From: Symsagittifera roscoffensis
Lineage: Eukaryota; Xenacoelomorpha; Acoela; Convolutidae
Direction: 5' to 3'
NCBI RefSeq assembly: GCF_963678635.1
Contig: NW_026970628.1
Location: 1-64,000, forward strand
Length of the DNA: 64,000 nt
This document shows positions 23,401 through 32,129 of this stretch, in pieces. Position 1 is the first letter of the stretch; every line of letters starts with the position of its first letter. The translations under genes and the position numbers were made by a program. Under the pieces are notes generated by a model that was not told where the DNA came from, searched no databases, and saw only the letters and a list, made by a program, of their open reading frames with translations.

Positions 23401-24033
23401 TGTGTGGAAGCGTCTCGTTCAATCATCAGTCGAGTCTTTCTATTGATCTTACGATCAAACAGTCTTGTCTTTCCAGGAATCTTTTTTCAAGTTTGTAGTA
23501 GAATGCGGAGGTCTCATCACTTAACCACTTCCTAATTGGGAGGCCTTTTATTTACGCTGCCGCAGCTTCATTCTACGCCCAAACAAATACCAACAAACTA
23601 AGCAACAAATCCTGGAAGCTAACCAAGGTTCCAATAGAAGCGACTACAACCCTGATTTTACTCTACGAAGCATGTGGCCCCTATGTAAGGTTGTTGAAAC
23701 GTTTACCGGTCCTGATGGCCTTGCGCGCTCATGCGTAATCAAAATAGCGTTAGGAAGACTTACTAGGCCCGCGGTGAAACTAGCCCTAATCGAACCATAA
23801 ACGAATTTTTAGACCTCACAAGCAATTATAATACCGAGCCCTAACCCCTCTGTCTTCATAACTAATGCCCATCCCCCCCTCCCCCATGATGTGGAAAATC
23901 TTTCAATTTTATAACTTGAAAAAACGGTAATTTCCAGTTTGTTATTCAATAAATTATCGAAGTGTGATCATCATTTTGATGATATATAAACGAAAAGATG
24001 ACAATTTAAAAATCGAGAACCAAGAGTCTGAAA
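20457..24033 (+). mobile_element. Duplicated 3' half of the BEL/Pao element
   Basis: This is the copy-B counterpart of 12995-16577. It starts inside the protease/RT part and ends with the duplicated LTR at 23887-24033. It arose by segmental duplication, not a new insertion, because the DNA beyond the LTR is duplicated too. It is broken like its source. Confidence 0.9.
23887..24033 (+). repeat. BEL/Pao LTR 4, copy B
   Basis: It matches 16430-16577 and ends before the same CTCAGATTGGG flank. The C-rich stretch just before it differs from copy A by a small indel. Confidence 0.75.
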
Positions 24034-25094
24034 TTCTCAGATTGGGCCAAGTTGTATTCCAGTGAAAAAATTTCCAAAAAACGAGCTGTAGAACTTCACG
24101 GAGTTCCGCCACTGAAGATGTCAAAGGGCGTATAACTGGATGTAATGTAAAAAAAACTTGCTGACTCCACAGCAAGAAATTTTTCCACTTTTTTAATTGT
24201 ACCAATTTTTTTAAAAGCCGCGAAAAAAACCAAAAAAAAAACTGACAAAATTAAACTTCTTTCGTTTAGAGCAGGCTAACTTTCAAACAGGATTTCGAAA
24301 ACGTTTTTTAAGTCGTGCATTATTCTGTTTTGCAAATGATATCTCCCCAACAATTGAAAATTTTGCGGCACATCCTTTTCAACAAACACGTTATAACCCG
24401 ACACCCCCTCTCCCAATAAATAACCTCCTTTCTTACCCCTTGACGCTTTAACCCCAAAATTACTCATACCCTTCTTCTACTTACCTGCTTCCTCACCTGC
24501 AAGCTAACACCCTTACTCAATGAAGCGGTTATCAACAATTAGTTCGCGTATTTCTGGAGACTGACTACGAAATGCCAACATGATCGCTGGCAGTTTCGAT
24601 GCTGTTAGTTCAGTATGTACAAAATATGTACAAAGTATAAACAAAGAATCCAGAGACAAATTGTCGAATCAAGCGATGAAAACAACAAAATCACTGGAGT
24701 CCACTGACAAGTTAGGGAAGGTAGAGAAAATTATTGGGATCCTTGTGAACCGCTAAAACACCGTTGTCAATAAAAAAGCCGATTCCAATAAAAAATAAAC
24801 GATGGGCGTTTTGTGTACGCATCTTTTGTTCTTTTTGTATAGACAAACATCAATTTTTTTATATGATGTATGAAAGTATATTTAATGACCAGTTATTCCT
24901 TTAATTGCAGACTCATGCAAGTTCGTTGACAATTGGACTACGTGGAAATAAATTTAAAAAAAAAGAAATGACATCGTGGGGAGGATGTGTGTGTGTGTGT
25001 GTGTGTCTGTCTGTGTGTGTGTTTAAGTGTGTGTGTGTGTGTGTGTTGGGGGGGGGGTAAAGAACCAAAAACCCAATCACATCATAATTGATCA
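24034..25094. other. Spacer 3' of the protease homolog, copy B
   Basis: This is a duplicate of 16578-17634. It includes the TG tract at about 24985-25046, which has a different internal pattern, and a G10 tract at 25048-25057. No gene is recognised. Confidence 0.5.
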
Positions 25095-25314
25095 TTACCA
25101 GACAGTTTCGATCCAAGCAGTGTAGTCAGATACGCGTGGTCCAAAAGCGGATCCCTTGCAAATGTTTCCCCCACTAACTAAAGAAAAGAGGCACAGGGGT
25201 TGGTTGTTTGCAACTTTATACACAGGTCCCCCTTTATCTCCTAAGCAAGTGCAATATCTATCGCTACTCAAATTGCTCCCAAGAAGGCAGACGTTTCCTG
25301 TCAAATTGAGAGAC
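25095..25314 (-). CDS. Serine protease homolog, terminal exon, copy B
   Basis: It matches the 17635-17854 exon, with the same acceptor, stop and GDKGGP in place of GDSGGP. The only amino-acid change I see is RYCTC instead of RYRTC, a CGC/TGC difference at the position that forms the base of the S1 pocket in active S1 proteases. Because both copies share the Ser-to-Lys change, the loss of the nucleophile predates the duplication. It is the nearer of the two terminal exons to the His-site exon, so a simple transcript would use this copy. Confidence 0.85.
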
Positions 25315-25586
25315 CTGAAAATACATGTGTTCAGCAAATATAAATTGACCTTTTAAATGTTCCTTTTCAGTCTCCCTTGATTTTTTTGGAACCTATTTAA
25401 CCATTTAATCAAATTTTTTATGTTCTTAAGCGTAAGCGTAAGCAAACAGGTGAAAAGATTCGACTATAAAAACATTTTTTTTTCTAATGCAATTTGCCAT
25501 ATGAACAGTTTTTAAAATTGTTATGCCCTATTTCACGTAAACATGCAAACATGAAAAGCTAGTGGCATATATAAATGAAAACATAC

Positions 25587-25914
25587 TCAAATGGGCACTG
25601 AAAAGATGAAACATCATTCCACGTGATTTCTTGAACTGCACCTGGCTTTTCGCCATCATAAAAGATTCTCCCCATCCCTTGAGTAGTTAGTGGATATGGG
25701 CTTTTGATTTCCTGGTGGCAAAGAGGTATACTCTTCAGCCCAGTAGTTTTGCTCCTCAAGTAAACCAGAGCAATGTCGTGATCAAGAGTTTTTGGATCAT
25801 ACTGAGGGTGGATTCTGTAAGAAGCGTTGATATTTTCAGATGTTTCGGGTCGTGGTTCTCGGAACTGGTCGTAATCACCAATTTCGACAAAGATTTTTCC
25901 TGGTTCCGTTTTAT
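25587..25914 (-). CDS. Serine protease homolog, Asp-site exon, copy B
   Basis: The exon is 328 bp, 21 bp shorter than copy A. It has the same acceptor and GTATGT donor and joins the terminal exon at 25314 in frame. It reads FVEIGDYDQF and INASYRIHPQYD, then DHDIALVYL. Differences from copy A are Met/Thr and Val/Ile near the start, plus the missing 7-residue unit. The phase (first codon completed by a G) fits the His-site exon ending CAA-G at 31370, implying a 5.4-kb intron filled with MITEs and simple repeats. Confidence 0.85.
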
Positions 25915-26084
25915 CTATAAAAAAGCAACACAATAGTAGAAGACTCGGTTTTTCCGTTATCGGAATCAAGGGCGCATCAATTTTGTTGTTCCTGATAATA
26001 TGATTCACTTGAGTTCCAAAAACGTACTATTTGAGAGCAAAAACGCTTCCCTGCAAGACTGGTGAGCATGATTAAAAAACTTAA

Positions 26085-26373
26085 GGCTCTTTTTCCTTTT
26101 CCCCACCTAGCATGAGCATCACTTTCAACGTGTGATGTTGCAGCTTTTTTCCAGTTCTTCTCTTTGATTTTTTTCCGAACCTCAGTATAAGAAAGTCTTT
26201 TTAAAAAAACTGTTCATGTTATGAACTGTATAAAAGATTCAGCGTGAGCAGGTGAACAAATTTTTACAACTTTTCTTACATGCAAAATACTCTGTGAACA
26301 ATTTTTGAACAGCTTTTTTTGTAACAGCTTTATTTTGTACGCGGAGGGGTGTTGTAGGAAACTGGAAAAAAGC
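26085..26373. mobile_element. MITE, copy B of 18645-18932
   Basis: It is the same element as at 18645, with minor differences, carried along by the segmental duplication. It is not an independent insertion. Confidence 0.55.
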
Positions 26374-26923
26374 AAACTTTACAAAATAAACTGGCGCTAG
26401 ATTGCTTTCTGGTCGGGGGTGGGGGGAGGGTTCAGATTTTCAAAAAATTTTCGAAACTTTTGCCGACGTTTTTTCTAGGTTGGCCAAATCGCTTTCTCGA
26501 GCTCCCAATTTTCCGAACGCTGTAACCAACGATCTTCCGAGCGTTTGGAAACAAATTGTTAGAACCACAATTTTGTCTGACTCATGAATTGAAGCAGGAA
26601 AAAATTTGAATTCTGACAGTCGGTGGGCCTCTTACATCAAAAGAACAGAATTCGGCTCTTTTTCTTTTTCTACCCACCTCACATAAGCATCAATTTTCTG
26701 GCGTAGCGAAGAGATTTACATAGTAAGATATGAAGACCCCAAATTTTTGTCATAGCCTGATCAGTCCACAAGCCAATTTTTTTTACGCTAGGCTCGCACA
26801 ATGAGAACAGAGAAATTACTAATGAAAATTCGCTGGGAGGGGGAAAAGTAAAAAATTTTTTTTAAACAGCGATACTTCGTAATTTCACGAGGGGGTTGGG
26901 AAGCTGGAAAAGAGTCAATAAAC

Positions 26924-27137
26924 GGCTCTTTTCCAGTTCCACCCTTTCAAATTCAAATTTGAAAAGCTTCGTTAATTCATAATGCAATGAAATTTGGCGT
27001 GGTGAACAAATCGACAACTGTGAACAGAATTGTTTTTCATACTTTACAGCGTAATATCACGCATTTAGCCGTAATAACACGTATAACTAACATAAAACTC
27101 GATATTTTGAAAGGAAAGGGGGAACCGGAAAAGAGCC
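26924..27137. mobile_element. MITE, copy B of 19483-19696
   Basis: The ends and flanks are the same as in copy A, so this element was in place before the duplication. Confidence 0.75.
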
Positions 27138-27344
27138 CAATAATTTAGCCAATATACATTTGTACATAATCTGGCAATTCTCAACCCATTTGCAATTGAT
27201 GAAAGACCCTTTTTAGAGGTGAGAGCTAATCTCTGCAAAACAAGAAATCAAATGAATTCCTTAACAAACTAGCCTTTGCTCTTTCGACTCTTTTTGATTT
27301 TATGCCGACTTTTTGAATTAGTTTTTGAATTTTTTTGACTTGTT

Positions 27345-27561
27345 GGCTCTTTTCGAGTTTCCCACCCCCTTGTTAAATTACAAAAAAAAGATGTTCAAAA
27401 ATTGTTCACGCGGCATTTTGCATGTTAGAAGTGTTCTAGAAATGTGTTCACCTGTTCACGCTGACATTTTTTACTGCAGTTTCTAAGATTAAAAACCATT
27501 TTAACTAGACTTTCATCTAATGAATTTCAGAAACAATTAAGGGGGGGACTGGAAAAGAGCC
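27345..27561. mobile_element. MITE, copy B of 19904-20120
   Basis: Same inverted ends and same GACTTGTT/GACTTGTC flanks as copy A. Confidence 0.8.
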
Positions 27562-27797
27562 GACTTGTCATAACGCAAAGAAACTTGGTGTGGTGAACAA
27601 AACAACAATTGTGAAGCTGTTTTTCACGCCCACACCCCCTCGAAAGGAAAAGGAGCCCCAAGTTCGTTTACTTAGGTCCGCAAAATACCAAAACGTATTG
27701 AAAACTTTTATTCAATCATTTGAGAGATGCAACTTCACGTCACGTTTTCTCGCACGGCTTGTAGAAAGTTTTGCAAAAACTGCCATAAATTTTTCTG

Positions 27798-28006
27798 CGT
27801 TTTTCCTTTTCCCCCACAAAATCTATTTTCTCAATTGCTTACGTGTTATTATGGCTGAACGCCTGATCTTATGAAGTAAATTATGAAAAATAAAAGTTTG
27901 TTCAAAATAGCTAATTTGTTCATAATGCAAAATTTTTTACATAATCACAACATCAAAATGGTTTTTCAAAACTGAAATTCAAATGGGGAAAGAGGAAAAG
28001 AGCCAA
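27798..28006. mobile_element. MITE spanning the duplication breakpoint
   Basis: The left end contains TTTTTCCTTTTCCCCCAC and the right end GGGGAAAGAGGAAAAGAGCC, matching the inverted repeats of the neighbouring MITEs. The duplication ends inside it at about 27900. Copy A therefore carries only the left half (about 20358-20456) fused to Pao sequence. Confidence 0.55.
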
Positions 28007-28296
28007 TTTTTCAATGGAAGCTTTGGAAAACGAGCATTTTTCTCAGATAAAATTAAGTATATCACTATCTAGGGTCAAAAATTAACATAGTAGTAACCAA
28101 TTTATTTTGTCTTTTCAAAAGCTTTAGCTCATTTTTTGTTTCCACCTAGTTGCATTAGTCTCTAGTTGCATTACTTTTTTCTCCAGTATATAGTGACGCT
28201 AAAGGCGCCTTTAGGAAAAATTTAAGGCCAGACGGCCAACAATTGGGCCATAAGGTAATATCAAAGAGGGACCCGCATCGAAGTTTAGGCGTAAGT

Positions 28297-28545
28297 AATC
28301 GATTATAATGGATTATTATGATGATATTTTCACAATTATAATTGATTATAATTACCAAAATTAGGTCCTTAAGGGATTTATAATCGATTATAATCGTTAT
28401 ATTTTCCAAGAGATTATAATCTATTATAATCAATTATAATTGATTCTAGTTCCAACAGAAAATCTCTTATAATCGATTATAATTGTGATATTTTCCAAGA
28501 GATTATAATCTCTTATAATCCATTATAACTGATTATAGTTCCAAC
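28297..28545. repeat. Palindromic TATAATCGATTATAAT array 1
   Basis: Repeated, partly overlapping units of TTATAATCGATTATAATTGATTATAAT are separated by two similar spacers (TTTCCAAGAGATTATAATC, GTTCCAACAGAAAA). Units are self-complementary around ATCGAT or AATT, so the array could form cruciforms. No gene is seen between 28000 and 29000. Confidence 0.7.
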
Positions 28546-28839
28546 AGAAAACCTCTTAAAGGGCGTTATAATTCCTAATTTTTTCAAAAAAAATTTGGTG
28601 AAAAAATTAATTATAAGAAAATTAATAAACAAAGAAAATAATGATAGAATATTCAATATGAACAAAATTAAAACGAGTTGAAGGATTTTGTGAATATTGT
28701 GGAATATTCTTGGAGGGGTGCCCTGGATCATGCCTCTGGTGTGTGCATCTGGAGCTGATGTGGAGTTGTTGGATTGATCAATAAACATAACAAAACAAAT
28801 TGATACTCAGAACAAAACAAAACACGCCCCCATAAACCA

Positions 28840-29075
28840 AAAACCCCCCCCCCCCCCCCAAATCAACGTGGTGTCGATTTTTGACGTGGTGTCGATTGTT
28901 CGTGGTGTCGAGTGTCGTAGTTCGTAAATTTTTTTGGGACTCAAAAGATATCTGAAAATGAAATTTTAAGTTACTAATTATATTGAAAGTGGAACGTAAT
29001 TTTAAATTAAACTCATCAAACAGTCTGCTCCTACTTAATTATACTCATCAAACAGTCTGATCCTAACTCTTCAGG
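28840..29075. repeat. Simple repeats: C tract, CGTGGTGTCGATT units, 36-bp doublet
   Basis: A C tract of about 15 bases (28845-28859) is followed by three CGTGGTGTCGA-type units (28867-28912) and a duplicated ACTCATCAAACAGTCTGNTCCTA at about 29010 and 29045. These are unstable simple sequences in the intron or spacer between protease-homolog exons. Confidence 0.7.
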
Positions 29076-29101
29076 GCACCAAACTCCTCGGTCACCCTCT
29101 C

Positions 29102-29210
29102 CTACACCCCTACCCACAATTGCTCAGCCTTCTTCTTCATTTGTACCAACCTCCTGCTCAAGGCACCCAACTCTTCGGTCATGGTGGGGGGGGGGGGGGG
29201 GGTATCCGAA
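29102..29210 (-). other. Possible coding relic with coiled-coil heptads
   Basis: On the minus strand a proline run coded by the C tract is followed by MTEELGALSRRLVQMKKKAE, a heptad-like stretch. A second ERVTEEFGAL follows just after a stop, and a third MTKELG lies near 29600. The repeat of one phrase suggests a decayed repeat or gene fragment. No family is recognised. Confidence 0.2.
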
Positions 29211-29375
29211 ATCGAGTTGAATAATTTTGGTACAAATGGGACCGATTTTTCATTTTGGTACAAATGGGACTTCACCATTGCACGTGCTCGGAAGAAATTG
29301 ATTGAGTTGGAAAGACATAACCCACTGAATATTTGACTAGAAGATGACTGCAGAAAATAACACTCCATCCCAACA

Positions 29376-29531
29376 AGTGATAACCAGATCAGATCACGAT
29401 AAGTATGAACTAAATATTAGAATCAGTTGCGGATGCAGGTGGGGGAGGACGCACCTCCTCCCTCAGAAATAAGAACCCCCGCCTTTTGCACCCTCAGTTC
29501 CGTGGAAAGATCTTAATCTGGTTATCACAGT
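29376..29531. mobile_element. Small inverted-repeat element, GTGATAACCAGAT ends
   Basis: GTGATAACCAGAT at 29376 is matched by its complement ATCTGGTTATCAC ending at about 29531, with 13 bp perfect and further partial pairing. The body is 156 bp and GC-richer than its surroundings. No target duplication is evident and it is unrelated to the GGCTCTTTT MITEs. Confidence 0.5.
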
Positions 29532-29868
29532 CACGTCGCGATATTCACGTGACCAAAATGTCCATGGCACACAATAAAAATAACAACGTCAACCCAACTC
29601 TTTGGTCATGGGGTGGGGTGGGGGGGGGTGGGTGTGGCTGGGGGGATTTTAGTAGCTTTCAATAAGACAGCTACATAATACAATCGATTATTATTCCTAG
29701 ACCTCCCCCCCTCCCCCCCATGGGGGCGGCCATATTTAATTGGTATGATTCATGCTTGTATACGCTCAATTTCTAACACATTTCATGCTTTTTTCGGTTT
29801 TTATTTTTTTGACATGTGGAATTTGAAATTCCGCGATATTCGAAATTTCGAAATTCTAAAAGTACAAA

Positions 29869-30080
29869 AATCTATTATAATCGATTATAATCTATTATAA
29901 TCGCTTGAAATATATCTTATAAAATAATCGATTATAATTGATTATAATTGATTATAATTTTACTGAAATGTAGAATAATTTAATACGGATTTCAAGAGAT
30001 TATAATCGATTAACAATTGATTATAATAGATTTTTTTGAATGTTCACTAAGACAGCTACTAAAATCATACTATAATCGAT
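29869..30080. repeat. Palindromic TATAATCGATTATAAT array 2
   Basis: It has the same units as the 28297-28545 array, starting CTATTATAATCGATTATAAT, with interruptions. The pair sits 1.3 kb apart in the presumed intron of the protease homolog. Confidence 0.7.
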
Positions 30081-30084
30081 TGTT

Positions 30085-30205
30085 ATCTCTTGAAACTGGG
30101 TGCGGGGACCTTCGGGTAGCCAGGAAGTCGGATCACTGAGGAGCAGAGAAAGGAAGCGTCCGCCACCCTAATACCGCTACTTAGAACGAGGTTAAGTACG
30201 AAAGC
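30085..30205. other. GC-rich island of unknown origin
   Basis: This is about 120 bp with clearly higher GC than its surroundings (GGGTGCGGGGACCTTCGGG..., ...GGAAGCGTCCGCCACCC). No sustained reading frame and no RNA gene are recognised. The style resembles the 5' end of a structured RNA or a non-LTR element leader, but I cannot support either. Confidence 0.3.
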
Positions 30206-30290
30206 GAAATATGTTTTCCTTGGCGTAATTAGTCCGTATAACTATTTTCATAACATCGGATACTACTAGCAATAATTTGACTTGTAAAAT

Positions 30291-30471
30291 GGCTCTTTTT
30301 CCTTCCCCCACCTGCAAAAATTTAAAAGTAAAAACTTTTTTCAAATTGTTCGTTTGTTATGAAAATTGACATAAGGACTAATCAAGTTTGGTCCTCATAA
30401 TTAATCTTGTGAGACCACTAACTACACCATAAAGTTCATATGTTCGTGTGAGGTGGGGGGGGGGAAGAGCC
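30291..30471. mobile_element. MITE, GGCTCTTTTTCC family
   Basis: The ends are GGCTCTTTTTCCTTCCCC and AGGTGGGG...GGAAGAGCC, with flanks GTAAAAT and GTAAAAA, and the body is about 180 bp. The right end contains a G tract. Confidence 0.65.
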
Positions 30472-30553
30472 GTAAAAACTTGCAAGTGAGGTGAAAGATT
30501 TAAACTCAAAAACAAAACAGTTTTTGCCAGAAAAGTTGGCTATATTTTAGTAC

Positions 30554-30635
30554 CTTGATTGGTCAGGAAGCCAATACCCTGCAACAAACCTCCACCACCT
30601 CCCGCACCATAGACCGCTACTTCCATCAGCTGACC
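30554..30635 (-). CDS. Candidate unassigned minus-strand exon, glycine-rich
   Basis: The 82-bp minus-strand stretch is bounded by TTGCAATATAG (acceptor) and G|GTACTA (donor). One frame is open and reads GQLMEVAVYGAGGGGGLLQG and on to FLTNQ, ending in phase 1 like the His-site exon at 31370. Its length is not a multiple of three, so it cannot be a simple cassette between the known protease-homolog exons. It may be an alternative exon, part of a nested gene or chance. Confidence 0.25.
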
Positions 30636-30796
30636 CTATATTGCAAAACTTTTTTGGGGAGTCCTTCAATCCCCTCCCCTAACCGTTCCACCTAGCCTTT
30701 ACCCCACCTTTCAATCTTTAAATTTTAAATGTTGTTTTTCGTGTAGTTATGGATAAACGCGTAGAGTTACGATGTAAGATATGAAAAAAAAATCTG

Positions 30797-30994
30797 GGCT
30801 CTTTTTCCTTTTCCCACCACCTCACATAAGCATCAAATTTATGGTGTAACGAGCGGTTTTACTAGGTTAACCATGACTAGGTTTGTTTGTCATGGACTAA
30901 ATAGCTCGCATGCCAATTTTTGTAACATGTGGTTGAAGTGAAAAAAGTTTCACTAGTAAAATTTTGCAGGTGGTGGGGAAAAGGAAAAGGAGCC
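30797..30994. mobile_element. MITE with perfect 8-bp target duplication
   Basis: It is a 198-bp element with ends GGCTCTTTTTCCTTTTCCC and GGGGAAAAGGAAAAGGAGCC. It is flanked on both sides by AAAATCTG (30789-30796 and 30995-31002). It is the best-preserved member of the family here and fixes the element ends. It has no ORF. An 8-bp duplication is typical of hAT elements, though the GGCTC terminus is not the usual CAG start. Confidence 0.88.
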
Positions 30995-31107
30995 AAAATC
31001 TGTTCACAATAGTTAGTTGGTCACCCTGCCCAATTTCATTGCATTATATCAAAATTGTAACCATACTTTTTCAAAAAGTAAAAAAGGTAAAACTGGGAAA
31101 GAGCCAA

Positions 31108-31295
31108 AAGATTGCTTCTTTTTCCTCCTCCCAGTAACCTGAAATGTTTTTGGAACTGAGAGTTTCAAAAATTAACATGTCAATTAATTAGACCACGACA
31201 AACATGTTTACTCTTGAAACTTTACTTTGTTAAACCCCTCGTTACATCATAATGATGATTATGTGAGGGGTGGGGAGGGGGGGGGGGGGTAAGCC
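31108..31295. mobile_element. Degraded member of the same MITE family
   Basis: A GCTTCTTTTTCCTCCTCCC start and a GTGAGGGGTGGGG...GTAAGCC end frame about 185 bp. The ends are weaker than in the intact copies. It includes a G tract at 31278. Confidence 0.45.
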
Positions 31296-31369
31296 GAAAA
31301 AACCTAGGTCTGAGTCAAAAGATGAGACAAGAGATGAGGAAGAATCAAAGAACAAATTGTGTCGCTAAC

Positions 31370-31496
31370 CTTGTGTGATGCAATGAGCAGATGTGATCAC
31401 ATGCATGTCTCCAATGAGGCTCCCCCCACAACTGACGTTCACGCTCCATGGCTCATAGTGCAATACTTTTATTAACACGAAGAAGCTCCGAAGATA
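31370..31496 (-). CDS. Serine protease homolog, His-site exon
   Basis: The minus-strand frame reads HYEPWSVNV, SCGGSLIGDMHVITSAHCIT, then CAA-G and a GTTAGC donor. SAHC carries catalytic-type His57, and the preceding CGGSLI supplies the Cys42 partner. The phase-1 end joins the AT-AAA start of the Asp-site exons at 25914 or 18474 in frame. The amino end of the domain is not clean: an ILVGT segment resembling the IVGG start lies about 50 bp upstream but in another frame. Either a frameshift or a mis-seen splice separates them. No signal peptide or clip domain was found upstream. This exon has no duplicate in the window. Confidence 0.75.
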
Positions 31497-31774
31497 TCAA
31501 TGGTACCCACCAATATCTGACGGATGATATACGGCTTCTGATACAGTGAAGGCTGTTAAAACTGAGGCTTGCAGGGCAAGAGGTAGGACTGAAAAACTTT
31601 CAAAAAAGTTCATTTTTATTTGGAAATTTTTTCGACTTCATCAGAGTGGAAAATTCCAAATTTGAATTCAAGAGAAACAAAATTCAAAATATATTTTGCC
31701 GCGAAATTTTTTCAAGCTTTGATCTTTTACTTAAAAGCTGCTTGAAAAAATGTCAATGAAATAACAATGAAAAA

Positions 31775-31870
31775 TGTCAAAGACAAAGAATTACTAAAAG
31801 AAGAACAAAAGAGAGCGTCCTTGTTGCGGAATCCTCTAACAATTTACAAAACACTCATTTTGGCCTCCAA
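31775..31870 (+). repeat. Fragment sharing a SINE-like 3' body
   Basis: AAAGAAGAACAAAAGAGAG...GCGGAATCCTCTAACAAT resembles 33662-33730 (AAAGAAGAACAAAGGGAG...GCGGAATCTGCTTACAAT). It has no tRNA-like head here, so it is a 5'-truncated copy. Confidence 0.4.
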
Positions 31871-31993
31871 ATGGCGGCTCTCTGCTGATTCAACCATAAA
31901 AAGAAAATGGCCTATTTATACTTCATCTCCTATTTCGTAGAAGTAAAGTTTTTTCTTAGAATAGTTATAGAAAAATAAGAAGAGTATACATAT

Positions 31994-32129
31994 GGCCCTT
32001 TTTCCGTTCCCCCACCAGGGTAGTTTTACTAGAGAAAAGTTTTATTCACATTATCGGATTGCTGCAAAAATCCTTCGTTAAAACATAAAATTGATGCATA
32101 GGTGAGGTGGGGGAAAGGAAAAAAGAGCC
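31994..32129. mobile_element. Short MITE, GGC(T/C)CTTTTTCC family
   Basis: It is 136 bp with ends GGCCCTTTTTCCGTTCCCCC and GGTGGGGGAAAGGAAAAAAG...GCC. The flanks are palindromic (CATAT/ATATG), so the target duplication cannot be read. Confidence 0.65.

Larger units (their letters stand above)
20457..27900. repeat. 7.4-kb tandem duplication, copy B
   Basis: The junction reads AAAAGTTTGATCAACGTATG. It joins the right breakpoint (AAAAGTTTGTTCAA at 27892) to the left breakpoint (ATTGATCAAAGTATG at 12994) with about three bases of TTG microhomology. The sequence after 27900 is the original continuation. The right breakpoint lies inside a MITE, so copy A ends in half of one. Confidence 0.9.

Noticed and set aside
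28155-28433. 92-residue minus-strand ORF rich in Ile, Asp, Tyr, Asn
   Set aside because: It is only a translation of the TATAATCGATTATAAT repeats.
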